DNA of 23,713 nt. It comes from Clostridiaceae bacterium. Lineage in GTDB: Bacteria; Bacillota_A; Clostridia; Clostridiales; Clostridiaceae. Below the pieces are notes generated by a model, which worked only from the letters and a program-made list of their open reading frames with translations, was not told the origin of the DNA and searched no databases. The stretch spans positions 1 to 23,713 of the forward strand of contig JAQSXU010000094.1 in NCBI GenBank assembly GCA_029256485.1, written 5' to 3'. The position numbers and the translations under genes were made by a program. Shown one piece after another: positions 12,953 through 22,947 of the stretch; positions within the stretch are counted from its first letter, which is position 1, and the number at the start of each line of letters is the position of its first letter.

Positions 12953-13849
12953 ATGATTATTGATAAATTATATGACAATGTGCAGAAAAAGGGGAATGTT
13001 TGTGTAGGACTAGACACCGCAGTGGAATATCTGCCAGAGGAATTCCTGAATAAATATGAATATCTGGAAGACGCATTGTTTAGATTTAATCAGAAGATAA
13101 TAGCCTCCACATTGGATGTTGCAGCTTGCTACAAAGTGCAAATAGCATATTATGAAGCCCTTGGGTTAAAAGGTATGATGGTGTATAAAAAAACATTGGA
13201 ATACATAAGAAGTAAAGGTGCTATAGCTATAGCAGATATCAAGAGGGGAGATATATCAGACACTGCAAAAATGTATGCAAAGGCACATTTTCAAGGAGAA
13301 TTTGAAAGTGATTTTGTAACATTAAATCCTTATATGGGGCTGGACAGTGTTGAACCATACCTTCCTTATGTAAAAAATAATGAAAAGGGGCTTTTCCTCC
13401 TAGTAAGAACATCAAACCCTGGAGCGGAAGATATACAGTATTTAAACTGCGGGGGAGGAAAGAAAGTCTACAATGAAGTTGGGGATAAGATACAAAAAAT
13501 AGGTGAAAATTATATGGGTAAGTATGGTTACAGCTCCATAGGAGGAGTTGTAGGATGCACTCATCAGGAAGAAGGGGAAGAAATAAGAAGCTCCCTTGAT
13601 AAAACCTTTTTACTGATACCTGGCTATGGGGCTCAGGGAGGAAAAGCACAGGATGTGTCCGTTTATTTAAATGATGGTAATGGAGGAGTAGTAAATTCCT
13701 CAAGAGGTATACTGCTGGCATATAAGAATCATGAACATGGTGGAAAAAGATTTGATGAATATGCTAGAGAAGAAGTAATAAAAATGAGAAGAGAAATAAA
13801 AAATTCAGTGTTTAAAAGCAGAGAAGAAAAAATAGAAAAGGGAGCTTAA
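12953..13849 (+). CDS. pyrF: Orotidine 5'-phosphate decarboxylase
   Basis: This 298-residue protein is the long (subfamily 2) form of OMP decarboxylase, which makes UMP in the last step of the pathway. The catalytic D-x-K-x-x-D motif is ADIKRGDIS with Asp95, Lys97 and Asp100. The start VCVGLDT and the later SSIGGVVGCTHQEEGEEIR and LIPGYGAQGG phosphate-binding region are all typical. AAAGGGGGAAAA precedes the ATG at 12953. The stop is two bases before pyrK, which suggests coupled translation. Confidence 0.96.
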   Translation: MIIDKLYDNVQKKGNVCVGLDTAVEYLPEEFLNKYEYLEDALFRFNQKIIASTLDVAACYKVQIAYYEALGLKGMMVYKKTLEYIRSKGAIAIADIKRGDISDTAKMYAKAHFQGEFESDFVTLNPYMGLDSVEPYLPYVKNNEKGLFLLVRTSNPGAEDIQYLNCGGGKKVYNEVGDKIQKIGENYMGKYGYSSIGGVVGCTHQEEGEEIRSSLDKTFLLIPGYGAQGGKAQDVSVYLNDGNGGVVNSSRGILLAYKNHEHGGKRFDEYAREEVIKMRREIKNSVFKSREEKIEKGA

Positions 13850-13851
13850 TA

Positions 13852-14592
13852 ATGGTTAAGGATAAGGCTGTATATACAACAGAAAAAGTGTATAAGAACA
13901 CAGAAATAAGTAAAGGAATTTTTAAATTAACCATTAAAGGCAATTTCACTGGAATACCTGGACAATTTTACATGCTTAGAGCATGGCAGCAGGAACCCCT
14001 GCTGTCAAGGCCAATAAGCATACATCATGTGGATGATGAAAAAATAGAGTTTCTCTATGCAGTAGTTGGAGTAGGCACAGAAATACTAAGCAAATTAAAA
14101 AACAATGCTGAAATTAAAATTACCGGGCCTCTGGGTAATGGCTTTAACTTGGATGTAAACAATAAAAGAACAGCCATCATATCAGGTGGAATAGGCATAG
14201 CGCCTATGATATTTGCAGCGGAAAAAATAAAAAGTGCTTCAGTGGATTTTTATGCTGGATTTAAAAATGAAGTTTACGCACTAAAGGATCTAGAGGGAGT
14301 TGTAAAAAATGTTTATGTTACAACGGAAAGCGGGGAATATGGACATAAAGGATATGTAACTGAAATATTTAATCCATTGGAATATGATTTAGCTTTATGC
14401 TGCGGACCGGAAATCATGATGAAATCCGTAATAGAAATGTGCAGAGAAGTGAATGTTCCCGTTTATGTTTCCATGGAAAATAAAATGGCCTGTGGGGTTG
14501 GGGCATGCTTGGTATGTACTTGCACCACTAAGTTAGGGAACAAAAGAAGCTGCAAGGATGGCCCAGTGTTCCTTGGAGAACATATTTTATAA
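13852..14592 (+). CDS. pyrK: Dihydroorotate dehydrogenase electron-transfer subunit
   Basis: This 246-residue FAD/[2Fe-2S] protein carries electrons between NAD+ and the PyrD subunit. The FAD-binding segment is LLSRPISIHH, and the NAD-domain glycine motif is ISGGIGIAPM. The iron-sulphur ligands near the C-terminus are Cys214, Cys219, Cys222 and Cys234 (CGVGACLVC then C). An extra Cys224 follows the third ligand. The presence of pyrK with pyrD marks the class 1B heterotetrameric enzyme, which uses NAD+ and suits an anaerobe. AAAAGGGAG at 13836-13844 supports the ATG at 13852. Confidence 0.96.
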   Translation: MVKDKAVYTTEKVYKNTEISKGIFKLTIKGNFTGIPGQFYMLRAWQQEPLLSRPISIHHVDDEKIEFLYAVVGVGTEILSKLKNNAEIKITGPLGNGFNLDVNNKRTAIISGGIGIAPMIFAAEKIKSASVDFYAGFKNEVYALKDLEGVVKNVYVTTESGEYGHKGYVTEIFNPLEYDLALCCGPEIMMKSVIEMCREVNVPVYVSMENKMACGVGACLVCTCTTKLGNKRSCKDGPVFLGEHIL

Positions 14593-14625
14593 TGAGAAAT
14601 TATCATTTTGAATGGAGAATAAAAA

Positions 14626-15519
14626 ATGAATGTAAATATATGTGGCATAGAATTTAAAAATCCGGTGATTACTGCATCCGGCACCTTTGGTTTTGGCTCG
14701 GAATATAATGATTTTTATGATGTGTCAAAATTAGGGGGAATATGTTCAAAGGGAATAACTCTAAATAAAAGAGAAGGCAATAGCGGAAGCAGAATATTTG
14801 AAACAAAAGCAGGTATTTTAAACAGTGTTGGCCTCCAAAATCCTGGAGTGGATTACTTTATTAATAATGAACTGCCTAAAATGCTTAGTTATAATACAAA
14901 CATCATAGCTAATGTTGGAGGATCTTCTATAGAGGAATATTTACAGGTTATAGAAAAACTAAATAACACAGAGGTCCATATGATTGAGCTTAATATATCA
15001 TGTCCTAATGTAAAACACGGTGGTATGGCATTAGGAATAAAGTCCTCAGTAGCTAGGGAAGCTGTAAGACAGGTGAAAAATATATGTAAAAAGCCTTTAA
15101 TGGTAAAACTATCACCTAATGCGGAGGATATAGTAGATATGGCATATCAGTGCTGTGATGCAGGAGCAGACGCTATTTCCCTTGTAAATACATTTAAAGG
15201 AATGGCAGTGGATATTTATAAAAGAAAGCCGGTGTTTGAAAATGTAACTGCAGGGCTTTCAGGGCCAGCTATAAAGCCTATAGCACTTAGAATGGTCTAT
15301 GAAGTGTGCAAGGCGGTAGATGTACCGGTAATAGGACTGGGCGGAATAATGGACTGGAAGGATGCAGTTGAATTCCTTATGTGTGGAGCTTCAGCTGTTC
15401 AAGTGGGAACCGCTAATTTTATAAAACCTGATATATGCATTGACATTATTCAAGGTATAGAAAAGTTTACGAAGGATGAAGGAATAAAAAAACTCAGTGA
15501 ATTAAAAATGGAAGTTTAA
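14626..15519 (+). CDS. pyrD: Dihydroorotate dehydrogenase, class 1B catalytic subunit
   Basis: This 297-residue FMN-binding TIM-barrel protein oxidises dihydroorotate to orotate. The class 1 catalytic base is Cys126 in [13 protein letters not shown]. The N-terminal [15 protein letters not shown], the loop [10 protein letters not shown], and the C-terminal FMN phosphate region [13 protein letters not shown] with GASAVQVGT are all present. It works with PyrK, encoded 33 bases upstream. The ATG at 14626 has TGGAG at 14613-14617. Confidence 0.97.
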   Translation: MNVNICGIEFKNPVITASGTFGFGSEYNDFYDVSKLGGICSKGITLNKREGNSGSRIFETKAGILNSVGLQNPGVDYFINNELPKMLSYNTNIIANVGGSSIEEYLQVIEKLNNTEVHMIELNISCPNVKHGGMALGIKSSVAREAVRQVKNICKKPLMVKLSPNAEDIVDMAYQCCDAGADAISLVNTFKGMAVDIYKRKPVFENVTAGLSGPAIKPIALRMVYEVCKAVDVPVIGLGGIMDWKDAVEFLMCGASAVQVGTANFIKPDICIDIIQGIEKFTKDEGIKKLSELKMEV

Positions 15520-15539
15520 TAGAAGAGGAGAGATTTCAT

Positions 15540-16121
15540 TTGGAAAATACAGATAACAATATTATAGAAATTCTTAAACAGGTTGGTGCACTCTTAGAAG
15601 GGCATTTTTTACTATCATCAGGAAGACATAGTGATAGATACTGCCAGTGTGCAAAGCTACTGCAGTATCCAGATAAGGCTGAAAAAGTACTAAAAGTTGT
15701 TTCGGATAAATTGAAAAATGTAGACTTTGATATAATTGTTGGACCTGCAATGGGTGGAGTTGTAGTTTCCTATGAAGTTGCAAGGCAAACAGGAAAACCA
15801 GGAATTTTTACAGAAAGACAGGATGGAAAGATGACACTTCGCAGGGGATTTGAAATAAAACCTGGCGATAAAGTAATCATTTCAGAGGATGTAATTACAA
15901 CCGGTAAGTCGACTTTGGAAACTGCTGAGATCATAAAGGATTTAGGGGGAGAAGTTGTAGGTATTTGCTGCATTGTAGACAGGAGAGCAAACGGAGTAGA
16001 GCTAGAATACCCAATATATAGTGCATTACAGTTAGAGATAAAAAGCTATGAAAAGGAAAAATGCCCTATGTGTAAAGAAGGTAAGCCATATATAAAACCG
16101 GGCAGCAGAAACATAAAATAA
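15540..16121 (+). CDS. pyrE: Orotate phosphoribosyltransferase (TTG start)
   Basis: This 193-residue type I phosphoribosyltransferase joins orotate to PRPP to give OMP. The PRPP motif [14 protein letters not shown] is at residues 112-125, and the N-terminal [11 protein letters not shown] gives the orotate/PRPP contacts. The C-terminus carries CPMCKEGKP, a Cys pair seen in the clostridial/archaeal-like branch. The start is a TTG at 15540. AGAGGAGAG at 15524-15532 lies 7 bases upstream and no ATG or GTG fits better, so lower initiation efficiency may be part of its control. It lies 20 bases after pyrD and 13 bases before carA. Confidence 0.95.
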   Translation: MENTDNNIIEILKQVGALLEGHFLLSSGRHSDRYCQCAKLLQYPDKAEKVLKVVSDKLKNVDFDIIVGPAMGGVVVSYEVARQTGKPGIFTERQDGKMTLRRGFEIKPGDKVIISEDVITTGKSTLETAEIIKDLGGEVVGICCIVDRRANGVELEYPIYSALQLEIKSYEKEKCPMCKEGKPYIKPGSRNIK

Positions 16122-16134
16122 CAGGAGTGGATAA

Positions 16135-17205
16135 ATGATGGGACTATTATATTTAGAAGACGGATCAGTTTATGAGGGCAAAGGTTTCGGAAAAGTAGGC
16201 ACATCAGTAGGAGAGCTTGTTTTCAATACATCTATGACTGGATATGAGGAAATACTGACTGATCCATCCTATGCAGGTCAAGTTATCAATATGACTTATC
16301 CTTTAATAGGAAACTATGGAGTAAATACAGTTGAGAAGGAATCTTCCAAAGTATATGCTAAGGGATTTATAGTTAAAAATATATGTGAAAATCCTTCAAA
16401 TTACAGAAGTGAGGGATCATTACAGGAAATGCTTAAGAAAATGGAAGTAGTAGGCATATATGATTTGGATACCAGAAGCATTACTAAGAAAATAAGAAAT
16501 TCAGGTGCAATGAAATGTGTTATTTCAAACGATGAAACCTGTATAGATGAGATTAAAAAAATATTGGAAAAAACCCAGCTGAAAAACAATTTTATGGATG
16601 AAGTTAGTACAAAAGAAGTTATTAAAATAGACGGAACAGGTCCTAAGGTGGCGCTGATTGATTTCGGAGCAAAGGCCAATATCATAAGAAATCTTAGAGA
16701 AAGAAAATGCGAAATTGTAATATTCCCATACAATACTTCCTATGAACAGGTGATGAGTATTAAACCTCAAGGGGTACTGCTGAGCAATGGACCTGGAGAT
16801 CCTAAAACTGCATTAGAAGGAATAAGTCTGGTTAAGAGACTTATTAATAATGTACCTCTATTTGGCATATGTCTTGGACATCAGATATTAGCCTTAGCTT
16901 TAGGAGGAGATACATATAAAATGAAATTTGGTCATAGAGGCGGTAATCATGGCGTTTACGATAAAGAAATTAAAAAGGCATTTATAACCTCACAAAATCA
17001 TGGATACGCTGTTGATGCTGAAAGCCTTAAAAATAAAAATGTGAAAATAACTCATATTAATTTAAATGACAGCACTGTTGAAGGAATTAGCCATAGTTCA
17101 CTTCCAGTTTTCTCTGTTCAATTTCATCCTGAGGGTGCTCCAGGACCAACAGATGCATCATATTTGTTTGATAAATTTATAAGAAACATGAAAAATGCAC
17201 AGTAA
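16135..17205 (+). CDS. carA: Carbamoyl-phosphate synthase small (glutaminase) subunit
   Basis: This 356-residue protein splits glutamine and feeds ammonia to CarB. The N-terminal CPSase domain begins LYLEDGSVYEGKGFG and contains NTSMTGYEEILTDPSYAGQ. The C-terminal class I amidotransferase has the nucleophile Cys246 in FGICLGHQ and the His331/Glu333 pair in QFHPEGAPGP. Two adjacent ATG codons (16135, 16138) are both possible with AGGAG at 16123-16127. Being in the pyr operon, it is the pyrimidine-linked enzyme (PyrAA), though it may also serve arginine synthesis. Confidence 0.97.
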   Translation: MMGLLYLEDGSVYEGKGFGKVGTSVGELVFNTSMTGYEEILTDPSYAGQVINMTYPLIGNYGVNTVEKESSKVYAKGFIVKNICENPSNYRSEGSLQEMLKKMEVVGIYDLDTRSITKKIRNSGAMKCVISNDETCIDEIKKILEKTQLKNNFMDEVSTKEVIKIDGTGPKVALIDFGAKANIIRNLRERKCEIVIFPYNTSYEQVMSIKPQGVLLSNGPGDPKTALEGISLVKRLINNVPLFGICLGHQILALALGGDTYKMKFGHRGGNHGVYDKEIKKAFITSQNHGYAVDAESLKNKNVKITHINLNDSTVEGISHSSLPVFSVQFHPEGAPGPTDASYLFDKFIRNMKNAQ

Positions 17206-17216
17206 GGAGGAGTACT

Positions 17217-20200
17217 ATGAGTCTGGATAAATCTATAAAAAAGGTTATTATAATAGGTTCTGGTCCAATAATAATTGGACAAGCAGCTGAGTTTGATTAT
17301 TCAGGAACCCAGGCCTGTAAATCCATAAGAGAAGAGGGCGTTGAAACAATACTTGTAAACAGCAATCCAGCTACAATTATGACAGACAGGCATATTGCTG
17401 ACAAAGTTTATATAGAGCCATTAACAGCAGAAGCTTTGGAAAAAATAATTGAGAAGGAAAGACCAGATGGAATATTAGCAGGGTTTGGAGGTCAAACTGC
17501 TCTAAACTTAGCTATGAAATTGGAAAAAATGGGTGTGCTTAAAAAATATAAAGTAAGGCTGCTGGGAATAAACAGTGAGTCAATAAGGAAAGCTGAGGAT
17601 AGGGAAGAGTTTAAGCGTTTAATGAAGGAAATTGGCCAGCCTATACCAAGAAGCATAATTGCCACAACTGTTGAACAATGCTCTGCCTTTGTGGTTGAAA
17701 ATGGCTTTCCGGTTATTATAAGGCCGGCATATACCTTAGGAGGCAGCGGCGGCGGTATTGCAAACACAAGAGAAGAGCTAATGGAAATATGTGCAAGGGG
17801 TATTGACAGAAGCCCAATAGGACAAATACTTCTGGAGCAAAGTGTGGCTGGATGGAAAGAAATTGAATATGAGGTTATAAGAGACTCAAAGGATAACTGT
17901 ATTGTAATATGCAACATGGAAAATATTGACCCTGTAGGCATACATACTGGTGACAGCATAGTTGTAGCGCCATCTCAGACATTAAGGGACAGGGAATACC
18001 AGATGCTAAGGCAGGCATCTATAGATATAATTCGCAGTCTAAAAATACAGGGAGGATGCAATGTGCAATTTGCATTAGACCCAAAAAGCAGCAGTTATAT
18101 TGTTATTGAAGTAAATCCAAGAGTAAGTCGTTCTAGTGCACTGGCATCAAAGGCTACAGGATATCCCATAGCTAAAATTGCCTCAAAAATTGCACTGGGA
18201 TATACTTTAGATGAGTTAAAAAATTATGTAACGGGTAATTCTAGTGCTTGTTTTGAACCTGCTCTTGATTATGTGGTAATAAAGATTCCTAAACTGCCTT
18301 TTGATAAATTTAAATCTGCAGAGAAATTACTTGGTACTCAGATGAAGGCCACTGGAGAGGTGATGGCCATAAGCAGAAGCTTTGAAAGCGCTCTTATGAA
18401 AGCAGTTACATCATTGGACAGCAAGTTTACAGCTTTGAACATGGAGAAATTTAGTGAATTAACTAAGGATAAATTACTAAATAAAATTAAAGTAAGCGAT
18501 GATGAAAGAATATTTGCCATTGCGGAAGGCTTTAGAAAAGAATTGGACATAGAGGATATTTATAATATAACCAAAATAGATAAATGGTTTTTAAATTGCA
18601 TTAAGAATATAGTAATGAAAGAGAAGAGTTTGAGTAATAAAAGGCCTTCAGCAAAGGAAATATACGATGCAAAGGCTATGGGCTTTACAGATGTACACAT
18701 ATGCAATTTAACCGGTATGAGTTTAGCTTCCATTACTAAGATAAGAAATGAAAACAATATATATCCTGTATATAAAATGGTGGATACCTGCAGCGGTGAA
18801 TTTGATGCTGCAACACCGTACTATTACTCCTGCTATGACGGAGAAGATGAGGTGCAGGCTGATAATGAAAAAAAGATATTAGTTATTGGATCCGGACCAA
18901 TTAGAATAGGTCAGGGAGTAGAGTTTGACTACTGCAGTGTTCATGGAGTTTGGGCAATTAAAGCGGCAGGTTATAAATCCATAATAATAAACAATAATCC
19001 AGAAACTGTAAGTACAGATTTTGATACTGCAGACAAACTATATTTTGAGTCACTTTATATTGAAGATGTAATGAATGTTATAAATAAAGAAAAGCCAGAA
19101 GGGGTAATAGTCCAATTTGGCGGGCAAACAGCCATAAACTTAGCTGAGGAATTAGAAAACAGAGGAATTAAGATTTTTGGAAGCTCTTTTGATTCTATAG
19201 ATTTAGCGGAGGATAGAGATAAGTTTAGAGAATTTCTTCTGAATTTAGACATTCCAAGTCCATTGGGAGTAGCTGTAACCAGCGAAAATGAAGCCTATGA
19301 AGCTGTGAAAAACATTGGATATCCAGTAGTTGTACGCCCATCCTATGTAATAGGGGGAAGAGGCATGGAAGTTGTTTATGATTTGCAGTCCTTGTCAAAA
19401 TATATGAAAGAAGCAGTAAGTATATCCAGTGAACACCCAATTTTAATTGATAAATATATAAAGGGAACAGAAATTGAAGTAGATGCAATTTGCGATGGAG
19501 AAGATATACTAATACCTGGGATAATGGAACATATTGAGAGAACAGGAGTGCATTCAGGAGACAGCATAACAGTATATCCATATATTACACTAAATGAAAA
19601 CACAGTTAAGATTCTGGAAAATTATACTAAAAGCATTGCTACAGCATTAAACATCAGGGGATTAGTAAATATACAATATGTATATGATGGTTACAGGGTG
19701 TATGTAATAGAGGTGAATCCAAGGGCATCAAGAACAGTACCAATATTGAGCAAGGTAACATCGGTACCAATGGTACAAATTGCAGTGGATATAATGATGG
19801 GAAAGAAACTTAAAGAAATGAATTGTGGAATAGGGCTGCTGAAAAACAAAGATTTTTATGCAGTAAAAGTACCTGTATTTTCAAATGAAAAACTTATTAA
19901 TGCAGATATTTACCTGGGACCTGAGATGAAATCTACAGGTGAAGTGCTTGGCGTGGACAAGAACTATGATATCAGTATTTTCAAAGGATTTACAGCTAGT
20001 GGTATGAAAGTAGTGGATAAGGGTAATGTATTTGTGAGCTTGAAGAAAAATGACAGAAATGATGAAACAGCTGGTATTATAAAAAAATATATAAATTTAG
20101 GATTTAAAATATATGCATCATATAAAACCAATGAGTTCTTAAATGGATGTGGTGTAATAAGTAATGAAATCACTGATGAACAATGGATAAAAAGCATAAA

Positions 20201-20393
20201 AAAAGGTAAACTAAATATAATAATAAATACTCCTTCTAAAGGCAATGATGACACAACCAATGGATTTAAATTGAGAAGAATGGCTTCGGAATATAAAATC
20301 CCGTTATTTACCTGTCTGGATACTGCCAACTTATATACAAAAGCAATTATGGTAAAAAATAATAGATTAAACATTGAATATACTCCTCTATAA
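17217..20393 (+). CDS. carB: Carbamoyl-phosphate synthase large subunit
   Basis: This 1058-residue protein makes carbamoyl phosphate from bicarbonate, ammonia and two ATP. Two homologous halves are visible. The first starts VIIIGSGPIIIGQAAEFDYSG and the second, from about residue 551, LVIGSGPIRIGQGVEFDY. Each has an ATP-grasp domain, with PAYTLGGSGGGIA and VIEVNPRVSRSSALASKATGYP in the first and PSYVIGGRGMEVV with VIEVNPRASRTVPILSKVT in the second. The last 130 residues form the MGS-like allosteric domain, which is fairly diverged (ending LYTKAIMVKNNRLNIEYTPL). The length is close to the Bacillus enzyme (about 1070). AAGGAGGAG just before the ATG at 17217 is very strong. It is the last gene of the operon. 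Confidence 0.97.
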   Translation: MSLDKSIKKVIIIGSGPIIIGQAAEFDYSGTQACKSIREEGVETILVNSNPATIMTDRHIADKVYIEPLTAEALEKIIEKERPDGILAGFGGQTALNLAMKLEKMGVLKKYKVRLLGINSESIRKAEDREEFKRLMKEIGQPIPRSIIATTVEQCSAFVVENGFPVIIRPAYTLGGSGGGIANTREELMEICARGIDRSPIGQILLEQSVAGWKEIEYEVIRDSKDNCIVICNMENIDPVGIHTGDSIVVAPSQTLRDREYQMLRQASIDIIRSLKIQGGCNVQFALDPKSSSYIVIEVNPRVSRSSALASKATGYPIAKIASKIALGYTLDELKNYVTGNSSACFEPALDYVVIKIPKLPFDKFKSAEKLLGTQMKATGEVMAISRSFESALMKAVTSLDSKFTALNMEKFSELTKDKLLNKIKVSDDERIFAIAEGFRKELDIEDIYNITKIDKWFLNCIKNIVMKEKSLSNKRPSAKEIYDAKAMGFTDVHICNLTGMSLASITKIRNENNIYPVYKMVDTCSGEFDAATPYYYSCYDGEDEVQADNEKKILVIGSGPIRIGQGVEFDYCSVHGVWAIKAAGYKSIIINNNPETVSTDFDTADKLYFESLYIEDVMNVINKEKPEGVIVQFGGQTAINLAEELENRGIKIFGSSFDSIDLAEDRDKFREFLLNLDIPSPLGVAVTSENEAYEAVKNIGYPVVVRPSYVIGGRGMEVVYDLQSLSKYMKEAVSISSEHPILIDKYIKGTEIEVDAICDGEDILIPGIMEHIERTGVHSGDSITVYPYITLNENTVKILENYTKSIATALNIRGLVNIQYVYDGYRVYVIEVNPRASRTVPILSKVTSVPMVQIAVDIMMGKKLKEMNCGIGLLKNKDFYAVKVPVFSNEKLINADIYLGPEMKSTGEVLGVDKNYDISIFKGFTASGMKVVDKGNVFVSLKKNDRNDETAGIIKKYINLGFKIYASYKTNEFLNGCGVISNEITDEQWIKSIKKGKLNIIINTPSKGNDDTTNGFKLRRMASEYKIPLFTCLDTANLYTKAIMVKNNRLNIEYTPL

Positions 20394-20400
20394 GAAATAA

Positions 20401-20456
20401 CCTGCAGTACTTGCTAATAGATAAACTTATTTAGACAAGTATTGTAGGGATTTTTA
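20401..20456 (+). terminator. Terminator of the pyr operon
   Basis: CCTGCAGTACTTG (20401-20413) pairs with CAAGTATTGTAGG (20436-20448), 13 pairs with two G-U, followed by GATTTTT. It lies 8 bases after carB. Confidence 0.82.
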
Positions 20457-20568
20457 AATTATAAAAAAATATTACTAATTTTATCTAAATTGAGTTATAA
20501 TAAATAATGGGTTTTTATGTTAATATAAATGCAATTATTTATTTAGGAAGTTTTAGGAGGGAATGTCA

Positions 20569-21336
20569 TTGGGCAAACCAAGTATTTTTAGTAGGGATTA
20601 TGAGAGAAGGATGAAAAAAAGACGTTTTACCATAATTGTAGTTATTATAGTCATAATTATAATTTCTGCTTTAGGTAGTTTGTACGTCAAAGGAAAATTA
20701 TTTAAAGTTAGTAATAAAAATAATACAAACAAAACTGCAGTAAATAAAAATACCAATACTTCGAATAAGACCCAAACCATTCAAAAGACACCTGTATCAC
20801 GGGATGCTAAAGAGGAAGGATACGATTTAACATTAAGTGATGGAAAACAAATAAAGGCAATATTTGAGAATAAAAATAATGATAAAAAATTCAAATATAT
20901 AAATCCTACAGATGCAAATGCTGATTTTACAATAAGTCCATCGGGAAAATCCATAGTTGTACTGGATAAGGCCGCCCAAGCTTTGATTTATATTGATTTA
21001 GATGGCAATAAAACAGATATATCATATAATCAATATGTATCTTCTTCAGGTACTTTTACCAGAGGGCAGGTACTCCAAAGCAAGCCGGATTTTATTTGGT
21101 GTGCCTCTCCAGAGTTTGTAGATGAGGAAAATGTTGCATTTATTTCACAGCTTCCTTGGCTTCAAAGATCTACAAAATACATATGGATGGTAAACATAAA
21201 AGATAAGCAGATTGTGCAGGTACAAGGGATCAGCGGAGAAAGCGTGAAACTGGATAAGATAACTGATAAAGGTTTAACAGTAATTGCTGATGATAAAACT
21301 TTATTTTTAAAGGGTGATAAATCTATAACCCAATAG
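20569..21336 (+). CDS. Membrane-anchored extracytoplasmic protein of unknown function
   Basis: I do not recognise a named family. The protein has a basic cytoplasmic start (SRDYERRMKKRR), one very hydrophobic membrane segment rich in Val and Ile (about residues 20-38), and an Asn/Thr/Lys-rich linker. An outside domain of about 170 residues follows, with beta-propeller-like strands such as DFTISPSGKSIVVLDKAAQALIYIDLDG and PEFVDEENVAFISQLPW. The start is probably TTG at 20569, 8 bases after AGGAGG (20555-20560), giving 255 residues. The ATG at 20563 is only two bases from that site. A possible -10 TATAAT is at 20496-20501 with no good -35. It stands alone between the pyr operon terminator and tig. 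A sensor or cell-envelope role is a guess. Confidence 0.75.
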   Translation: MGKPSIFSRDYERRMKKRRFTIIVVIIVIIIISALGSLYVKGKLFKVSNKNNTNKTAVNKNTNTSNKTQTIQKTPVSRDAKEEGYDLTLSDGKQIKAIFENKNNDKKFKYINPTDANADFTISPSGKSIVVLDKAAQALIYIDLDGNKTDISYNQYVSSSGTFTRGQVLQSKPDFIWCASPEFVDEENVAFISQLPWLQRSTKYIWMVNIKDKQIVQVQGISGESVKLDKITDKGLTVIADDKTLFLKGDKSITQ

Positions 21337-21524
21337 GCATGTTTTATCAGAATATATATGCTGAAGCAGGCTGTATATGTTAACAATATTTAAAAAAGTA
21401 ATAAAAAAATTGAAAATTCTATATGTGTAGGTATATAATAATTCTACAAAACATTTGAGGTAACGGCGTCATTATAAGAATTTCAATTATAATTTATCAA
21501 TGTGTGTTAATAATTTAAAATATA

Positions 21525-21533
21525 TGATATAAT
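21525..21533 (+). promoter_or_regulatory. Extended -10 promoter of tig
   Basis: TGATATAAT (21525-21533) is a perfect extended -10. The -35 region (TGTTAA at 21505-21510) is weak. It lies about 45 bases before the tig start. Confidence 0.55.
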
Positions 21534-21577
21534 AGTATGGTTAATATAAGCACTTATGGTGATTAGGAGGAAGAATG

Positions 21578-22870
21578 ATGAATTCTAAAGTAGAAAAAAT
21601 AGAAACTAATGTTGTAAAACTAGAAATAACAGTTGAAACAGAGAAGTTCAATGAAGCTATGAAAAAAGCTTACATAAAGAACGCAAAGAAGTTTAATATC
21701 CCTGGTTTTAGAAAGGGAAAAGCACCAATGAACATAATTAAAAAATATTATGGTGAAGGTGTTTTCTATGAAGATGCTATAAACTTCTGCTGCGATGATA
21801 CATACCCAGAAGCACTAAAAGATAATGATGTAAATCCAGTTGATTATCCAAAGATTGATATAGTTTCCATTGGCGAAGAAAAAGAATTTGTATATACAGC
21901 TACAGTAACAGTTAAACCTGAAGTTGAAATTAGTGAATATAAAGGACTTGAAGTAAAAGAAGTTAAATACGAAGTAAAAGATGAAGAAGTAGAAAATCAA
22001 ATAAAAACTATGCAGGAAAAAAATGCTAGAGTAGAATCAAAAGAAGAAGGAAACATAGAAAAGGGTAATATTGCAGTAATAGATTTTAAAGGATTTGTTG
22101 ATGGTGCTCCATTTGAAGGCGGAGAAGGGAAAGACTATGAATTAGAAATAGGTTCTGGTTCATTTATAGATACTTTCGAGGATCAGTTAATAGGAGCTAA
22201 AAAAGGTGAAGAAAGAGAAGTTAATGTAACTTTCCCAGCTGAGTATGGCAGAGAAGATTTAAATAGCAAACCTGCATTATTTAAAGTTACAGTAAAGGAT
22301 ATTAAAATAAAAGAGCTTCCATCTATAGATGATGAATTTGCAAAGGAAGTATCAGAATTTGATACAATAGATGAATTAAAGGCTGATCTTAAAGCTAAAA
22401 TGGAAGAGGCTAATGCAGAAAAAGCCAAAAATGAATATGAAGAAGCTGTAATTGATGGAGTTTGTGCAAATGCAAAGGTTGAAGTTCCAAAGGTTATGAT
22501 AGATAAAGAAATAGATACAATGATAAAAGATTTAGAAATGAGATTAAAATATCAAGGTTTAGATTTACCTACATATTATCAATATACTAACAGCAGTGAA
22601 GAAAAAGTTAAAGAATATATGAGAGAAACTGCTGAAAAGAGAGTTAAAACAGAATTAGTATTAGAAAAAATATCTAAATTAGAAAATGTTGAAGTAACAG
22701 AAGAAGAAATTTTAGCAAAAGCAACAGAAATGGCTAAACAATATGGAGATAAAGATATTGAAAAAACTGCAAAATTAATTGTTAATGCACAAGGAAGTTA
22801 TTTAAAAGTTGACGCAATTAATGAAAAAGTTATTAAAATGTTAGTAGAGAGCAGTAAAGCAACAGCATAG
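21578..22870 (+). CDS. tig: Trigger factor (ribosome-associated chaperone)
   Basis: This 430-residue protein binds the ribosome exit tunnel and helps nascent chains fold. The ribosome-docking signature GFRKGKAP is at residues 43-50. The central FKBP-type prolyl isomerase domain runs from about 155 to 245 ([33 protein letters not shown]). The remaining helical part is the chaperone arms. Of two adjacent ATG codons (21575, 21578), the second has the better 7-base spacing from TTAGGAGG at 21563-21570. The neighbourhood tig-clpP-clpX is conserved across many bacteria. Its codons are A-rich and regular, as expected for a highly expressed gene. Confidence 0.97.
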   Translation: MNSKVEKIETNVVKLEITVETEKFNEAMKKAYIKNAKKFNIPGFRKGKAPMNIIKKYYGEGVFYEDAINFCCDDTYPEALKDNDVNPVDYPKIDIVSIGEEKEFVYTATVTVKPEVEISEYKGLEVKEVKYEVKDEEVENQIKTMQEKNARVESKEEGNIEKGNIAVIDFKGFVDGAPFEGGEGKDYELEIGSGSFIDTFEDQLIGAKKGEEREVNVTFPAEYGREDLNSKPALFKVTVKDIKIKELPSIDDEFAKEVSEFDTIDELKADLKAKMEEANAEKAKNEYEEAVIDGVCANAKVEVPKVMIDKEIDTMIKDLEMRLKYQGLDLPTYYQYTNSSEEKVKEYMRETAEKRVKTELVLEKISKLENVEVTEEEILAKATEMAKQYGDKDIEKTAKLIVNAQGSYLKVDAINEKVIKMLVESSKATA

Positions 22871-22875
22871 CGTAT

Positions 22876-22913
22876 AATTAATTGCCAGATAGTTTTCTGG
22901 CAATTAATTTTAA
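22876..22913 (+). terminator. Terminator after tig
   Basis: AATTAATTGCCAGA (22876-22889) pairs perfectly with TCTGGCAATTAATT (22896-22909), followed by a short T-rich tail (TTTTAATAAATTT). The hairpin is strong but the tail is interrupted, so some readthrough to clpP is likely. No clear separate clpP promoter was seen. Confidence 0.75.
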
Positions 22914-22947
22914 TAAATTTACTTTTTTATAAGAGGAGGAGAGGTTT

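Noticed and set aside
13239..13721. Long reverse-strand open frames inside pyrF, carA, carB and other genes
   Set aside because: They overlap conserved genes, lack ribosome sites and have no recognisable motifs; they are shadows of the real coding frames.
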